A stretch of 34,909 nucleotides of DNA from Amycolatopsis anabasis (GTDB lineage: Bacteria; Actinomycetota; Actinomycetes; Mycobacteriales; Pseudonocardiaceae). The stretch's first letter is position 1. Each line of letters starts with the position of its first letter. Below are positions 7,955-15,224 of this stretch, in pieces. Both the position numbers and the translations under genes were made by a program. Location: contig NZ_VTHK01000078.1 in NCBI RefSeq assembly GCF_009765355.1, positions 1-34,909 of the forward strand, read 5' to 3'. The notes beneath the pieces are model-generated. The model saw nothing but the letters and a program-made list of their open reading frames with translations, did no database searches and had not been told where the DNA came from.

Positions 7955-8389
7955 TCAGCTCGGCAGGGTGATGTGCGTGGTGCAGGGCAGCACGCCCGGC
8001 GCGTCGAACTCGAACGTGTACCAGACCTCGCTGCCGGCTGGCACGACGTCTCCGTTCAGCTTCTCGACATGCGCACCGCGCTTGATGTCGGGCCAGTCGT
8101 ACTTCACCTTGTCATGGTTGGCCCGCAGATGAACCTTGCTGTGCTCGCCGATCGGCGCTCCGTTGTCGACAGAGATGGTCCAGCCGGCCTTGTCAAGCAC
8201 ATAGCTGGCGTCCTGCTTGTGGAACTCCAAGCCGGGTGCCGCCCGGTAGTTGCCGTTCGATGGGGACTTGCACGGCGGGCCCGGCACAATGTCGGCACTG
8301 GCCACGGGGGCCGTCGCGGCGAGTCCGGCGGCCCCAAGAGCCATGACGACGGCTGCCTTGGCGCCCAATCTCATTGCTGCGTTGTTCAT
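7955..8389 (-). CDS. Small secreted protein of unknown function
   Basis: A 144-residue exported protein. The start is placed at ATG 8389 (MNNAAMRLGAKAAVVMALGA), with a GGAG site about 11 bases upstream; the longer frame has no such site. Residues 1-32 form a Sec signal peptide (basic R/K, a hydrophobic Ala/Val/Leu core, and PVASA before Asp33). The mature part is about 112 residues, beta-rich by pattern, with one Cys near each end (PGPPCKSP and GVLPCTTH) that could form one disulfide. It has GTPs no transmembrane anchor or lipobox. No family is recognised; the length and Cys pattern suit a small extracellular beta-sandwich. It ends 10 bases from the shared hairpin. Confidence 0.75.
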   Translation of the reverse strand: MNNAAMRLGAKAAVVMALGAAGLAATAPVASADIVPGPPCKSPSNGNYRAAPGLEFHKQDASYVLDKAGWTISVDNGAPIGEHSKVHLRANHDKVKYDWPDIKRGAHVEKLNGDVVPAGSEVWYTFEFDAPGVLPCTTHITLPS

Positions 8390-8490
8390 GATTTGATCCG
8401 CTCCGTTCCGGTGCACCGGTGGGTCCGGCACCTCTCGAAGCTAGGAGCGGCGGATTCGCACCAACTTCTCAACGGTTTCCGTTGAGTCGT

Positions 8491-8916
8491 TCACCTCGGC
8501 GGCCACGGTGGCGAGGCGGAGACCGCCGGGGTGTCGGCCTGTGCGACGGACTCGGCCTCGCCGCTGAGGTCGTTGTGCGTTGCCGGGGTGGTGGTCGAAG
8601 CCGCTTCCCTCGGCGCCCCTTGGTGCCGGGCGGCGACGTCGGCGGCGAGTTGGCGCGCGACGGCGGCCACCTCGTCGGCGTCGCTGCCGGTGACGCGAAT
8701 CCTGGTTTCGCCGTCCGGGGAGACCAGGAGGTCGGCGCCGCACTGGACGCAGAAGCGGCCGGTCTCCAGCGGGGTGGGGCCACCGCATCGGTGGCACAGC
8801 GCTTCCGGCTTCGTGGACGTGTGGGAAGTAATGGCACCAGGGGACTGAAGTCGTTGGAATGCCAAACGGAAGAAAGCGCGGACACGGGTAGGCCGATCTG
8901 GTGCCGGGGATATCAC
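8491..8916 (-). CDS. Zinc-ribbon protein of unknown function
   Basis: An open frame of 141 codons. The credible core is residues 38-95: a two-knuckle zinc ribbon, CHRCGGPTPLETGRFCVQCG, followed by a short beta/alpha segment (RIRVTGSDADEVAAVARQLA). The C-terminal 40 residues are Ala/Thr/Pro/Ser-rich and probably disordered. The N-terminal 35 residues are Arg-rich and unconvincing, so the true start may be later than ATG 8916 (a TTG in the FRLAF segment is one option). Small ribbon proteins of this sort are common in actinobacteria and often unstudied. It is not clearly linked to its neighbours. Confidence 0.5.
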   Translation of the reverse strand: MISPAPDRPTRVRAFFRLAFQRLQSPGAITSHTSTKPEALCHRCGGPTPLETGRFCVQCGADLLVSPDGETRIRVTGSDADEVAAVARQLAADVAARHQGAPREAASTTTPATHNDLSGEAESVAQADTPAVSASPPWPPR

Positions 8917-8987
8917 CGGCGAAAACCAGATCGTTCAACCGCGTTTCCAGCACTTTCCCCGTGAACATTTCCAGCAGCCCGTCCGCG

Positions 8988-9167
8988 CTACCTATCCGGC
9001 CCGGGCACACCAGCCCGGGCCGGCCCAGTCCGCTTCTGCCCAGGCGCCGAATCGCCCCAGGAGTGAGTGCACCTGGGCGATTCCAGCGTCGTGGACAGCA
9101 GGCCGCCCAGGTTCTTCGCCCCGCCGCCGATCACCACGACCTTGCCGCGCAGGTCTTGTCCAGCCAT
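8988..9167 (-). pseudogene. Short-chain dehydrogenase, 5' remnant
   Basis: ATG 9167 has an excellent ribosome site (GGAAGGAG, about 7 bases upstream) and begins MAGQDLRGKVVVIGGGAKNL followed by GGLLSTTL. This is the first strand and nucleotide-binding turn of a classical SDR. The similarity stops at about 9090, after 27 residues; the rest of the 59-residue frame is unrelated. No NAG motif or Y-x-x-x-K follows in any frame on this strand. It is a deletion remnant whose translation-initiation region survived. Confidence 0.7.
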
Positions 9168-9280
9168 CTGCCTGGCTCCTTCCGGTGTCGATGCCGTGCG
9201 TCCGACGCTGGGTAGCCGCGAAGGGAAGGAGGAAACACACGATCCTGGTGCGGCCACAACCAAGCCCGATAACCCCAGCC

Positions 9281-10609
9281 TCAGGGGGTGGGGGCGGGCT
9301 GGGAGCCGGTGTCCGCGGCTCGCATGCCGAGGCGCTCGGTGGGCACCCGGTGGGTTTCGCGGCCGCTGGCGACGGCGGCGATGTTGACGGCGCAGAGCAC
9401 CGCGGTGAACACGGCGACGCCGATCCAGCCGCCCGCACCGGTTCCGCCGATGGCGGCGGCGATGGTGGGGGCGAAGCCCGCGATGGCGAAGCCGATCTGC
9501 GTGCCGATCGCCATCCCGGACAGGCGGACCTCGGCGGTGAACATCTCGCCGTAGAACGCGGGCCAGATGCCGTTGGCGGCGCTGTAGACGATGCCGAACA
9601 GGACGATGCCGACGCCGAAGACCATCGGGTAGCTGCCCGCCGAAATGGCGCCGAGGTAGGCGAACATCAGGGCGGCGCAGCCGGCCGAGCCGGCGATGAA
9701 GACGGGTTTGCGGCCCACCCGGTCGGCGAGTGCTGCGCACAGGGGGAGTGCGATCAGGGCGGCGGCGTTGGCCAGGACGCCGACCCACAGCATGGCGGAC
9801 CGGTCGAGTTCGACCGTGTTCACCGCGTAGCTCAGCGCGTACACGCTGAAGATGGTGCTCACCGAGGCGATGGTCGAGGCCAGCACGACGCGCACGACGT
9901 CGCGCCAGTGGTCGCGGAACAGCACGGCGACGGGGAGGCGGGCCGTGCCGCGGGCGGCGACCTGCCGTTCGAACACCGGTGTCTCGTCGAGCCTGCGCCG
10001 GATGACGAATCCGATCACGACGACGAGGAAGCTGGCCCAGAACGGAACCCGCCAGCCCCAGGACAGCAACGTGCCTTCGGGAAGCGCGGACACCGGCAGG
10101 AACACGGCCGTGGCAAGGATCTGACCGGCTTGCGTGCCGCTGAGGGTGAAGCTCGTGTAGTACGCGCGGCGGTGCGCCGGGGCGTGTTCGAGGGTCATGG
10201 AGTTCGCGCCCGCCTGTTCACCGGCCGCCGACAGGCCCTGGAGCAGGCGCAGCACCACCAGCAGGACCGGTGCCAGCACGCCCGACTGGTGGTAGCTGGG
10301 CAGGCACCCGACCGCGAACGTGGCCGCGCCCATCAGCAGCAGGGTGAAGACCAGCACCCGTTTGCGGCCGTAGCGGTCCCCGATGTGCCCGAGCACGACC
10401 GCGCCTAGCGGCCGGGCCACGTAGCCGACGCCGAAAGTGGCCACGGCCATCAACGTCCCGGTGGCCGGATCGGACGCGGGGAAGAAAACCTTGTTGAACA
10501 CCAGCGCCGCGGCGGTGCCGTAGATGAAGAAGTCGTAGTACTCCAAGGCGCTTCCGATCCAGGCGGCGATTGCGGCCTGCCGGGGCTTACCCGCCGGGTG
10601 CGTGGTCAC
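9281..10609 (-). CDS. MHS-family MFS transporter, probable shikimate/quinate importer
   Basis: A 442-residue 12-helix major facilitator protein of the metabolite:H+ symporter (MHS) group. It has the early WIGSALEYYDFFIYGTAAAL motif, the loop 2-3 signature GHIGDRYGRKRVL and the helix 4-5 motif RLLQGLSAAGEQAGA. MHS members import organic acids such as shikimate, citrate or alpha-ketoglutarate with protons. Shikimate or quinate is inferred here from the neighbours quiC and aroE. GTG 10609 has a GAGGAG site 7 bases upstream. It lies 99 bases downstream of the TetR gene on the same strand but has its own operator copy at 10652-10672, so it can be separately induced. Confidence 0.88.
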   Translation of the reverse strand: MTTHPAGKPRQAAIAAWIGSALEYYDFFIYGTAAALVFNKVFFPASDPATGTLMAVATFGVGYVARPLGAVVLGHIGDRYGRKRVLVFTLLLMGAATFAVGCLPSYHQSGVLAPVLLVVLRLLQGLSAAGEQAGANSMTLEHAPAHRRAYYTSFTLSGTQAGQILATAVFLPVSALPEGTLLSWGWRVPFWASFLVVVIGFVIRRRLDETPVFERQVAARGTARLPVAVLFRDHWRDVVRVVLASTIASVSTIFSVYALSYAVNTVELDRSAMLWVGVLANAAALIALPLCAALADRVGRKPVFIAGSAGCAALMFAYLGAISAGSYPMVFGVGIVLFGIVYSAANGIWPAFYGEMFTAEVRLSGMAIGTQIGFAIAGFAPTIAAAIGGTGAGGWIGVAVFTAVLCAVNIAAVASGRETHRVPTERLGMRAADTGSQPAPTP

Positions 10610-10651
10610 GGTGGTGCTCCTCTGTCGGGCGGCATTGCCGAACAGTCGAAG

Positions 10652-10672
10652 GTACGAACTAGATAGTTAATT
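10652..10672. promoter_or_regulatory. Operator copy A, upstream of the MFS gene
   Basis: A 21-base element ending CTAGATAGTTAATT, whose last 14 bases are identical to those of copy C at 14155-14175 and 12 of 14 identical to the reverse complement of copy B at 11419-11439. It lies 43-63 bases before the importer start, in an otherwise G/C-rich gap, and overlaps the expected core promoter region. Confidence 0.65.
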
Positions 10673-10708
10673 AGCTTGCGATGGTGCGAATCGCCTGTCA
10701 AGGGTTGG

Positions 10709-11341
10709 TCAGTGCGCCGTCAGATGCGCCAGGACGAGGTCGCCGAGCAGGGTGCGGTAGTGGGCGCGCAGGCCGGGATCCAGCATGTCCCGGTTGAAGA
10801 TCGCGTTGAAGGTGTGCCGGTTGGCCGTGCGGAACACGCAGAAGGCGCTGATCACCATGTGCACGTCGAGCGGGTCGACGTCGTCGCGGAAGACACCCGC
10901 GTCGCGACCCCGCCGCAGAATTCGGGCCAGCACGTCCAGCGCGGGGTTGGCCAGGCCGGACAGCACGGTGGAGCGGGTGATGTGCTCGGCGTGGTGGATG
11001 TTCTCGATGCTGACCAGCCGCACGAAGTCCGGATGCGATTCGTGGTGGTCGAAGGTGAGCTCGGCCAGTTGCCGGATGGCGTCCGCGGGGTCGAGGTGCT
11101 CGACGTCCAGTTCCTGCTCGATGGCCCGGATGCCGGTGTAGGCGCGTTCCAGTACCGCGATGTAGAGCTGTTCCTTGTTACCGAAGTAGTAGTAGATCAT
11201 CCGCTTGGTGGTGCTCGTCTTCGCGGCGATCTCGTCCACCCGGGCGCCCGCGTAACCCTTGTCGGCGAACTCGGCGGTGGCGACGTCGAGGATGTCCGCG
11301 CGGGTGCGGTCGGGATCCCGGCTGCGGTCCGGTGCGACCAA
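10709..11341 (-). CDS. TetR-family regulator of the shikimate/quinate cluster
   Basis: A 210-residue TetR regulator starting at a TTG with an AAAGGCGAG site. The HTH spans residues about 14-60 (RADILDVATAEFADKGYAGA and VDEIAAKTSTTKRMIYYYFG). The C-terminal domain (FVRLVSIENIHHAEHI and VFRTANRHTFNAIFNRDM) matches the TetR subgroup with the TetR_C_17-type ligand domain. It lies between the importer and quiC genes. Three copies of one A/T-rich element, before the importer, quiC and the dehydrogenase gene, are its likely operators. An aromatic-acid inducer such as shikimate, quinate or protocatechuate is expected but not shown by the sequence. Confidence 0.9.
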   Translation of the reverse strand: MVAPDRSRDPDRTRADILDVATAEFADKGYAGARVDEIAAKTSTTKRMIYYYFGNKEQLYIAVLERAYTGIRAIEQELDVEHLDPADAIRQLAELTFDHHESHPDFVRLVSIENIHHAEHITRSTVLSGLANPALDVLARILRRGRDAGVFRDDVDPLDVHMVISAFCVFRTANRHTFNAIFNRDMLDPGLRAHYRTLLGDLVLAHLTAH

Positions 11342-11418
11342 CGACTCGCCTTTCGTGACGGTGAACGTGTGTGGTCACTGTAGTCGTGCCCGTGGCCTGG
11401 GACGTTCCGGTGTCAGTC

Positions 11419-11439
11419 AAGTAACTATCTGGTACGTTC
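11419..11439. promoter_or_regulatory. Operator copy B, in the quiC promoter
   Basis: A 21-base element beginning AAGTAACTATCT and ending GTACGTTC, the reverse complement of copies A and C with a few substitutions. It ends 7 bases before the quiC ATG. No ribosome site lies between, so the quiC mRNA may be leaderless and the operator would cover its promoter. It also lies upstream of the divergent TetR gene and could mediate autoregulation. Confidence 0.65.
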
Positions 11440-11446
11440 ATTAGCC

Positions 11447-13258
11447 ATGGACGGCCCGGAGCTCCGCCTGGACATCGCGACGGTGTGCCTGTCCGGCACG
11501 CTCGACGCCAAGCTGGCCGCCGCGGCCGCCGCCGGTTTCCACGGTGTGGAGATCTTCGAGAACGACCTGATCGCCTCGTCGTGGGCACCTCGTGAGATCC
11601 GGGCGCGGTGCGCCGAGCTGGGGCTGTCGATCGATCTGTACCAGCCGTTCCGCGACTTCGAGGCGGTGCCGCCGGAGGAGTTCGCGGCGAATCTGCGCCG
11701 GGCCGAGCACAAGTTCGACGTGATGGAGCGGCTCGGGGCGGACACCATGCTGGTCTGCTCGTCGGTGTCGCCGGACGCGGTGGACGATGACGACCTCGCC
11801 GCCGAACAGTTGCACGCGCTGGCGTCCCGGGCGGCCGATCGGGGCATCCGGATCGCGTACGAGGCGCTCGCGTGGGGCCGTTTCGTGAACACCTACGAAC
11901 ATTCCTGGCGGATCGTCCGGCGGGCGGACCATCCCGCACTGGGGCTGTGCCTGGACAGCTTCCACGTGCTGTCCCGGGGTAGCGAGATCGCCGGGATCCG
12001 GGTGATTCCCGGTGCGAAGATCTTCTTCCTGCAGCTGGCGGACGCGCCCCGGCTGCGGATGGACGTGCTGCAGTGGAGCAGGCACCACCGGCTTTTCCCC
12101 GGGCAGGGCGCGTTCGACCTGAGCGCCTTCGTCGCCGCGGTCGCGGGCACCGGGTACGACGGCCCGCTGTCGCTGGAGGTGTTCAACGACGTCTTCCGGC
12201 AGGCCGACCCGGCGCATACGGCCGTCGACGCCATGCGGTCGCTGCTGGTCCTCCGCGAGAGCGCCGCGGACCGGCTACCGGTCCGGATCCGCGACCGGAT
12301 CCGCGTCGCCGACCTGCCCGCCGCGCCGCCTCCGGCCGGGTACGCGTTCGCCGAGCTGACCGCGCCGGATCCGTCCGGTGTCCTCTCCGCCCTGGGTTTT
12401 GTCCACATCGGACAGCACGACTCCCGGCCGATCCAGCTGTGGCAGCAGGGGGACGCCCGGATCACGGTGCGGTCCGGGGCCGGGGTGCGGATCAGCGCGC
12501 TGGGCGTGACCGCCCCCGACCCACTCGTCGCGGCACGGCGAGCGAAGCGGCTGCTCGCCTCCCCTCTGTCCGATGTGGACTACGACGATCCCGCGGTGCG
12601 GGCGCCCGACGGCATCGACATCGTCTTCTGCCCGGAAGGCGACTGGATGGCGGACTTCACGCCGCCCGATCCCGCGGCGGTGAACACTTGCGGCATCACC
12701 GGAATCGACCACATCTGCCTGACCGAGCCGTTCGACGACTTCGACCAGACCGCGTTGTTCTACCGGGCCGTGCTCGGCCTGGAACCGGAACCGGAGACCG
12801 AGTTCGCGGCGCCGTACGGGCTGATCCGCAGCCGCTCCGCGAGCGACCGCGATCGCCGGATCCGCATCGCCCTCAACGTGGCGGCCCTTCGCCGCGGGGA
12901 CTGGGCGCCGGCCGTGCCCGACCCCCAGCACGTCGCCTTCGCTTCCGAAGACGCCGTGGCCAGCGCCGAAGCGATGCGGGCGCTCGGCGCGCCGCTGCTC
13001 GACATACCCGGCAACTACTACGACGACCTGGACGCCCGCTTCGCCCTGCCGCCCGAGCGGCTTGCCCTGCTGCGCCGGTACTCCGTGCTCTACGACCGGG
13101 ACGAGCACGGCGAGTTCCTGCACTTCTACACGCAGATGCTGGGGTCGCACGCGTTCTTCGAGGTGGTCCAGCGCATCGACGGTTACGCGGGCTACGGCAC
13201 GGTCAACTCGCCGGTGCGGATGGCGGCCCATCGGCAGTTCCGGCTGGCGCGCGGGTGA
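11447..13258 (+). CDS. quiC: 3-Dehydroshikimate dehydratase, fused to an HPPD-like domain
   Basis: A 603-residue two-domain enzyme converting 3-dehydroshikimate to protocatechuate. The N-terminal half (about 1-270) is a sugar-phosphate-isomerase-like TIM barrel (LDIATVCLSGTLDAKLAAAA, GFHGVEIFENDLI). Candidate divalent-metal ligands are E139 (IAYEALAWG), D170 (LCLDSFHVL), Q196 (FLQLADA) and E244 (LSLEVFND), the E-D-Q-E set of the family. The C-terminal half (about 300-600) is a 4-hydroxyphenylpyruvate-dioxygenase-like VOC region with GIDHICLTEP, HVAFASEDAV and FLHFYTQMLG. Length fits the fused QsuB/QuiC1 type (about 600-640). It starts at ATG 11447 without a ribosome site. Its 3' end overlaps the convergent dehydrogenase gene by 56 bases. 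Confidence 0.93.
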   Translation: MDGPELRLDIATVCLSGTLDAKLAAAAAAGFHGVEIFENDLIASSWAPREIRARCAELGLSIDLYQPFRDFEAVPPEEFAANLRRAEHKFDVMERLGADTMLVCSSVSPDAVDDDDLAAEQLHALASRAADRGIRIAYEALAWGRFVNTYEHSWRIVRRADHPALGLCLDSFHVLSRGSEIAGIRVIPGAKIFFLQLADAPRLRMDVLQWSRHHRLFPGQGAFDLSAFVAAVAGTGYDGPLSLEVFNDVFRQADPAHTAVDAMRSLLVLRESAADRLPVRIRDRIRVADLPAAPPPAGYAFAELTAPDPSGVLSALGFVHIGQHDSRPIQLWQQGDARITVRSGAGVRISALGVTAPDPLVAARRAKRLLASPLSDVDYDDPAVRAPDGIDIVFCPEGDWMADFTPPDPAAVNTCGITGIDHICLTEPFDDFDQTALFYRAVLGLEPEPETEFAAPYGLIRSRSASDRDRRIRIALNVAALRRGDWAPAVPDPQHVAFASEDAVASAEAMRALGAPLLDIPGNYYDDLDARFALPPERLALLRRYSVLYDRDEHGEFLHFYTQMLGSHAFFEVVQRIDGYAGYGTVNSPVRMAAHRQFRLARG

Positions 13259-14129
13259 GCGCGTCGAAGTGACGCAGCATCCGGTCGGCATCGGGTTCGC
13301 GCCCGGTGATGAGCCGGAACCCGTCGGCAGCTTGGAAGACGACCATGCCGCCGCCGTCCAGGACCCGGCAACCCCGGGCGCGGGCGGTCACCACCAGCTC
13401 GGTGTCCAGCGGCCGGTACACCACGTCGGCCACCCAGAGGTGCGGCATGATCAGGTTCGCGGGCAGCGGAAGCCCCGGATACGCGGCCATCCCGGTGGGC
13501 GTGGCGTGGACCAGGCCGTCCGCGTCGTGGAGTGCGCGGGACAGGTCGGCGTGGCCGTTGCCCACGCGGCCGGTCACGGCCCGATCCGGACCGAAGTGAT
13601 CGCACAGCGAGCCGGCGAGTGCCTCGCCGCGATCTCGATCGGTGTCGAAGACGTGGACGGTTCCGGCGCCCATCGTCAGCAGGGCGTGGGCCGCGGCCGC
13701 CCCGGCCCCTCCCGCGCCGAGGAGCACGACCTGGTCGATCGGGGCGTCGGGCAGTCCTAACGCGACATTGCGGGCGAACCCGGAGAGATCCGTGTTGTGG
13801 CCGATCGCCCGGCCTTCGGTGAAGACCACCGTGTTGACCGCCTGCAGCGCGGCGGCTTCGGGGGAGAGGTCGTCGAGGTGGTCCAGGACGACCTGCTTGC
13901 ACGGGTGCGTGATGTTCAGCCCGTCGTAGCCGGCCAGCCCGGCGGCGGCCACCAGGTCGCCGACCGCACCGGCCGGGAGCCCTCGGCTGGCCAGGTCGAG
14001 CGTGCGGTAGAGGTAGCGCAGCCCCAACTCGTCGGCCTCGCGCTCGTGCAGGGCCGGGCTCAGGGACGTCGCGATCCCCGAGCCGACCAGGCCGACCAGG
14101 CAACGGTCCTCGTCATGCGGTGCTGTCAC
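13203..14129 (-). CDS. Quinate/shikimate dehydrogenase
   Basis: A 308-residue AroE-superfamily enzyme oxidising shikimate to 3-dehydroshikimate (or quinate to 3-dehydroquinate). The substrate site has S22 and S24 (ATSLSPALHE), K78 in NITHPCKQVV, N99 and D114 in GHNTDLSGFA. The nucleotide loop is LLGAGGAGAAAAHAL (136-150). An acidic residue after the second strand (HVFDTDRDR, D162) favours NAD+ over NADP+, as in catabolic quinate/shikimate dehydrogenases. Clustering with a 3-dehydroshikimate dehydratase and an importer supports a catabolic rather than biosynthetic (aroE) role. It has its own promoter with operator copy C. The 3' end overlaps convergent quiC. Confidence 0.93.
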   Translation of the reverse strand: MTAPHDEDRCLVGLVGSGIATSLSPALHEREADELGLRYLYRTLDLASRGLPAGAVGDLVAAAGLAGYDGLNITHPCKQVVLDHLDDLSPEAAALQAVNTVVFTEGRAIGHNTDLSGFARNVALGLPDAPIDQVVLLGAGGAGAAAAHALLTMGAGTVHVFDTDRDRGEALAGSLCDHFGPDRAVTGRVGNGHADLSRALHDADGLVHATPTGMAAYPGLPLPANLIMPHLWVADVVYRPLDTELVVTARARGCRVLDGGGMVVFQAADGFRLITGREPDADRMLRHFDALTRAPAGTADGPPSAPAS

Positions 14130-14154
14130 GCCCGGGCCCCGTTCTGCAGCGAAT

Positions 14155-14200
14155 GAACGTACTAGATAGTTAATTATACCAGACCCGCGGTTGGCGGCAA
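14155..14200 (-). promoter_or_regulatory. Dehydrogenase promoter with operator copy C
   Basis: Reading the - strand, TTGCCG (14195-14200), a 16-base spacer and a perfect TATAAT (14173-14178) make a strong promoter about 44 bases before the dehydrogenase start. The 21-base operator copy C (14155-14175) overlaps the -10 and the start of transcription, a typical position for repression. Confidence 0.75.
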
Positions 14201-14219
14201 GGGAACCGGGTGGTGGGGT

Positions 14220-14261
14220 CGTGAGTGGACAGACCGGTTAGAACCGGACGGAACACTCACG
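14220..14261. terminator. Two-tier hairpin, probable terminator of the PaaX gene
   Basis: Outer arms of 8 bp (14220-14227 and 14254-14261) enclose an inner perfect inverted repeat, CCGGTT-AG-AACCGG (14234-14247). It lies 11 bases beyond the PaaX stop and just upstream of the dehydrogenase promoter, so it would insulate the two units. Confidence 0.65.
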
Positions 14262-14271
14262 ACCTCAGGGG

Positions 14272-15120
14272 TCAATCGGTTGCGGGGTCGGGGATTTCGT
14301 CGAGGAGGTCGGCCGCGATGCGGGCGGCAGGGGTGCGGTAGCGGTCGTCGAGGCGGTGGAAGAGGCGTTCGGCTCGGATGGCGGGCCAGTCGGTGGCCAG
14401 GTGTTCCGCGGGCAGATGCGGGTCCTGCCGGACCAGTTGGAGCCAGTCGGTGTGCAGCAGCAGTTGCCGCGCCAGATCGTCCGGGGCCGAGGGGAGCGGT
14501 CGCCGAACGTCCCACTGGCTGAGGAAGGCGCGGTATCGCGCGGCGATGGCCTCGGTGTCGAAGGCCCTGCCGACCAGATCGGCGGATTCGGTCGGCTTGG
14601 CGTGCTGGGCGGTGAACACCGTGACGTTTCCGGTCAGCCCCAGGCTTTCCACGATCGAGGTGACGTCCTTGATCCCCGGCGCGATCCACAGTCCGTTCTG
14701 CAGCATGCCGAAGCCCGCCCAGATCAGCTGGGAACGCAGATCGTGCCGATCACTCCGCCTGGTGTCGGGCAGCGAGAAGCCGACCAGCGTCCAGTTGCCG
14801 TCCCAGTGCCGGTTGACCGCGCCGGTGTCGTGGATCCGCCGGTCACCGTCGTGGAGCACCTCGGTGGCGCGGGCGGTCAGTCCGAAGTAGACACGACGGC
14901 CCCGGCGGTGCCGGGTCAGCAGCCCGCGTTTGGTCATCCGGGCCAGGGTCGAGCGGACGGCCTCTTCGGAGACGCCGACCCTGCCGAGGACGTCGATGAT
15001 GCTGCCGGAGTAGACGGCCGTGCCGCGCCCGAGCACGTACAGCCCGAGGAAGTTGAGCATCACGGACTGCGGCCGGGCCGGGTGGGCCGGTGCGGTGTCG
15101 TCGGCGTGGCTGTCGGTCAC
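14272..15120 (-). CDS. PaaX-family transcriptional regulator
   Basis: A 282-residue regulator from a GTG start. The N-terminal winged helix is in SVMLNFLGLYVLGRGTAVYS and VSEEAVRSTLARMTKRGLLT. The central PaaX domain has the signature HWDGNWTLVGFSLPDTRRSD and QLIWAGFGMLQNGLWIAPGI. The C-terminal domain begins near residue 190 (YRAFLSQWD) and includes LLLHTDWLQLVRQDPHLPAE. Length is close to characterised PaaX proteins (about 300). The founding PaaX senses phenylacetyl-CoA, but many actinobacterial members control other acyl-CoA routes. No paa genes are present. It is divergent from an SDR gene, with a perfect palindrome between them. Confidence 0.92.
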   Translation of the reverse strand: MTDSHADDTAPAHPARPQSVMLNFLGLYVLGRGTAVYSGSIIDVLGRVGVSEEAVRSTLARMTKRGLLTRHRRGRRVYFGLTARATEVLHDGDRRIHDTGAVNRHWDGNWTLVGFSLPDTRRSDRHDLRSQLIWAGFGMLQNGLWIAPGIKDVTSIVESLGLTGNVTVFTAQHAKPTESADLVGRAFDTEAIAARYRAFLSQWDVRRPLPSAPDDLARQLLLHTDWLQLVRQDPHLPAEHLATDWPAIRAERLFHRLDDRYRTPAARIAADLLDEIPDPATD

Positions 15121-15159
15121 GGGGCCAGCCTAATCCGGCGGTCGAAGTTGTGCACCTTC

Positions 15160-15189
15160 TTGACGGCCGTCAGGATTTCGACCTACTTT
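15160..15189 (+). promoter_or_regulatory. SDR promoter with a palindromic operator candidate
   Basis: TTGACG (15160-15165), an 18-base spacer and TACTTT (15184-15189) form a plausible + strand promoter. The perfect 12-bp palindrome TGACGGCCGTCA (15161-15172) overlaps its -35. It lies 41 bases from the PaaX start, so the PaaX protein is the first candidate to bind it. Confidence 0.6.
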
Positions 15190-15224
15190 GGATGGGCAGG
15201 AGCGAGCCGGAGAAAGGACTTTGC

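Noticed and set aside
9185..10408. A 407-codon + strand frame opposite the MFS transporter
   Set aside because: The sequence is a Gly/Asp/Glu-rich mirror of a 12-helix transporter, without a ribosome site. It is a codon-bias shadow.
12073..13272. A 399-codon + strand frame inside quiC
   Set aside because: It is Arg/Pro/Ala-rich and lies in another frame of the clearly assigned 603-residue dehydratase.
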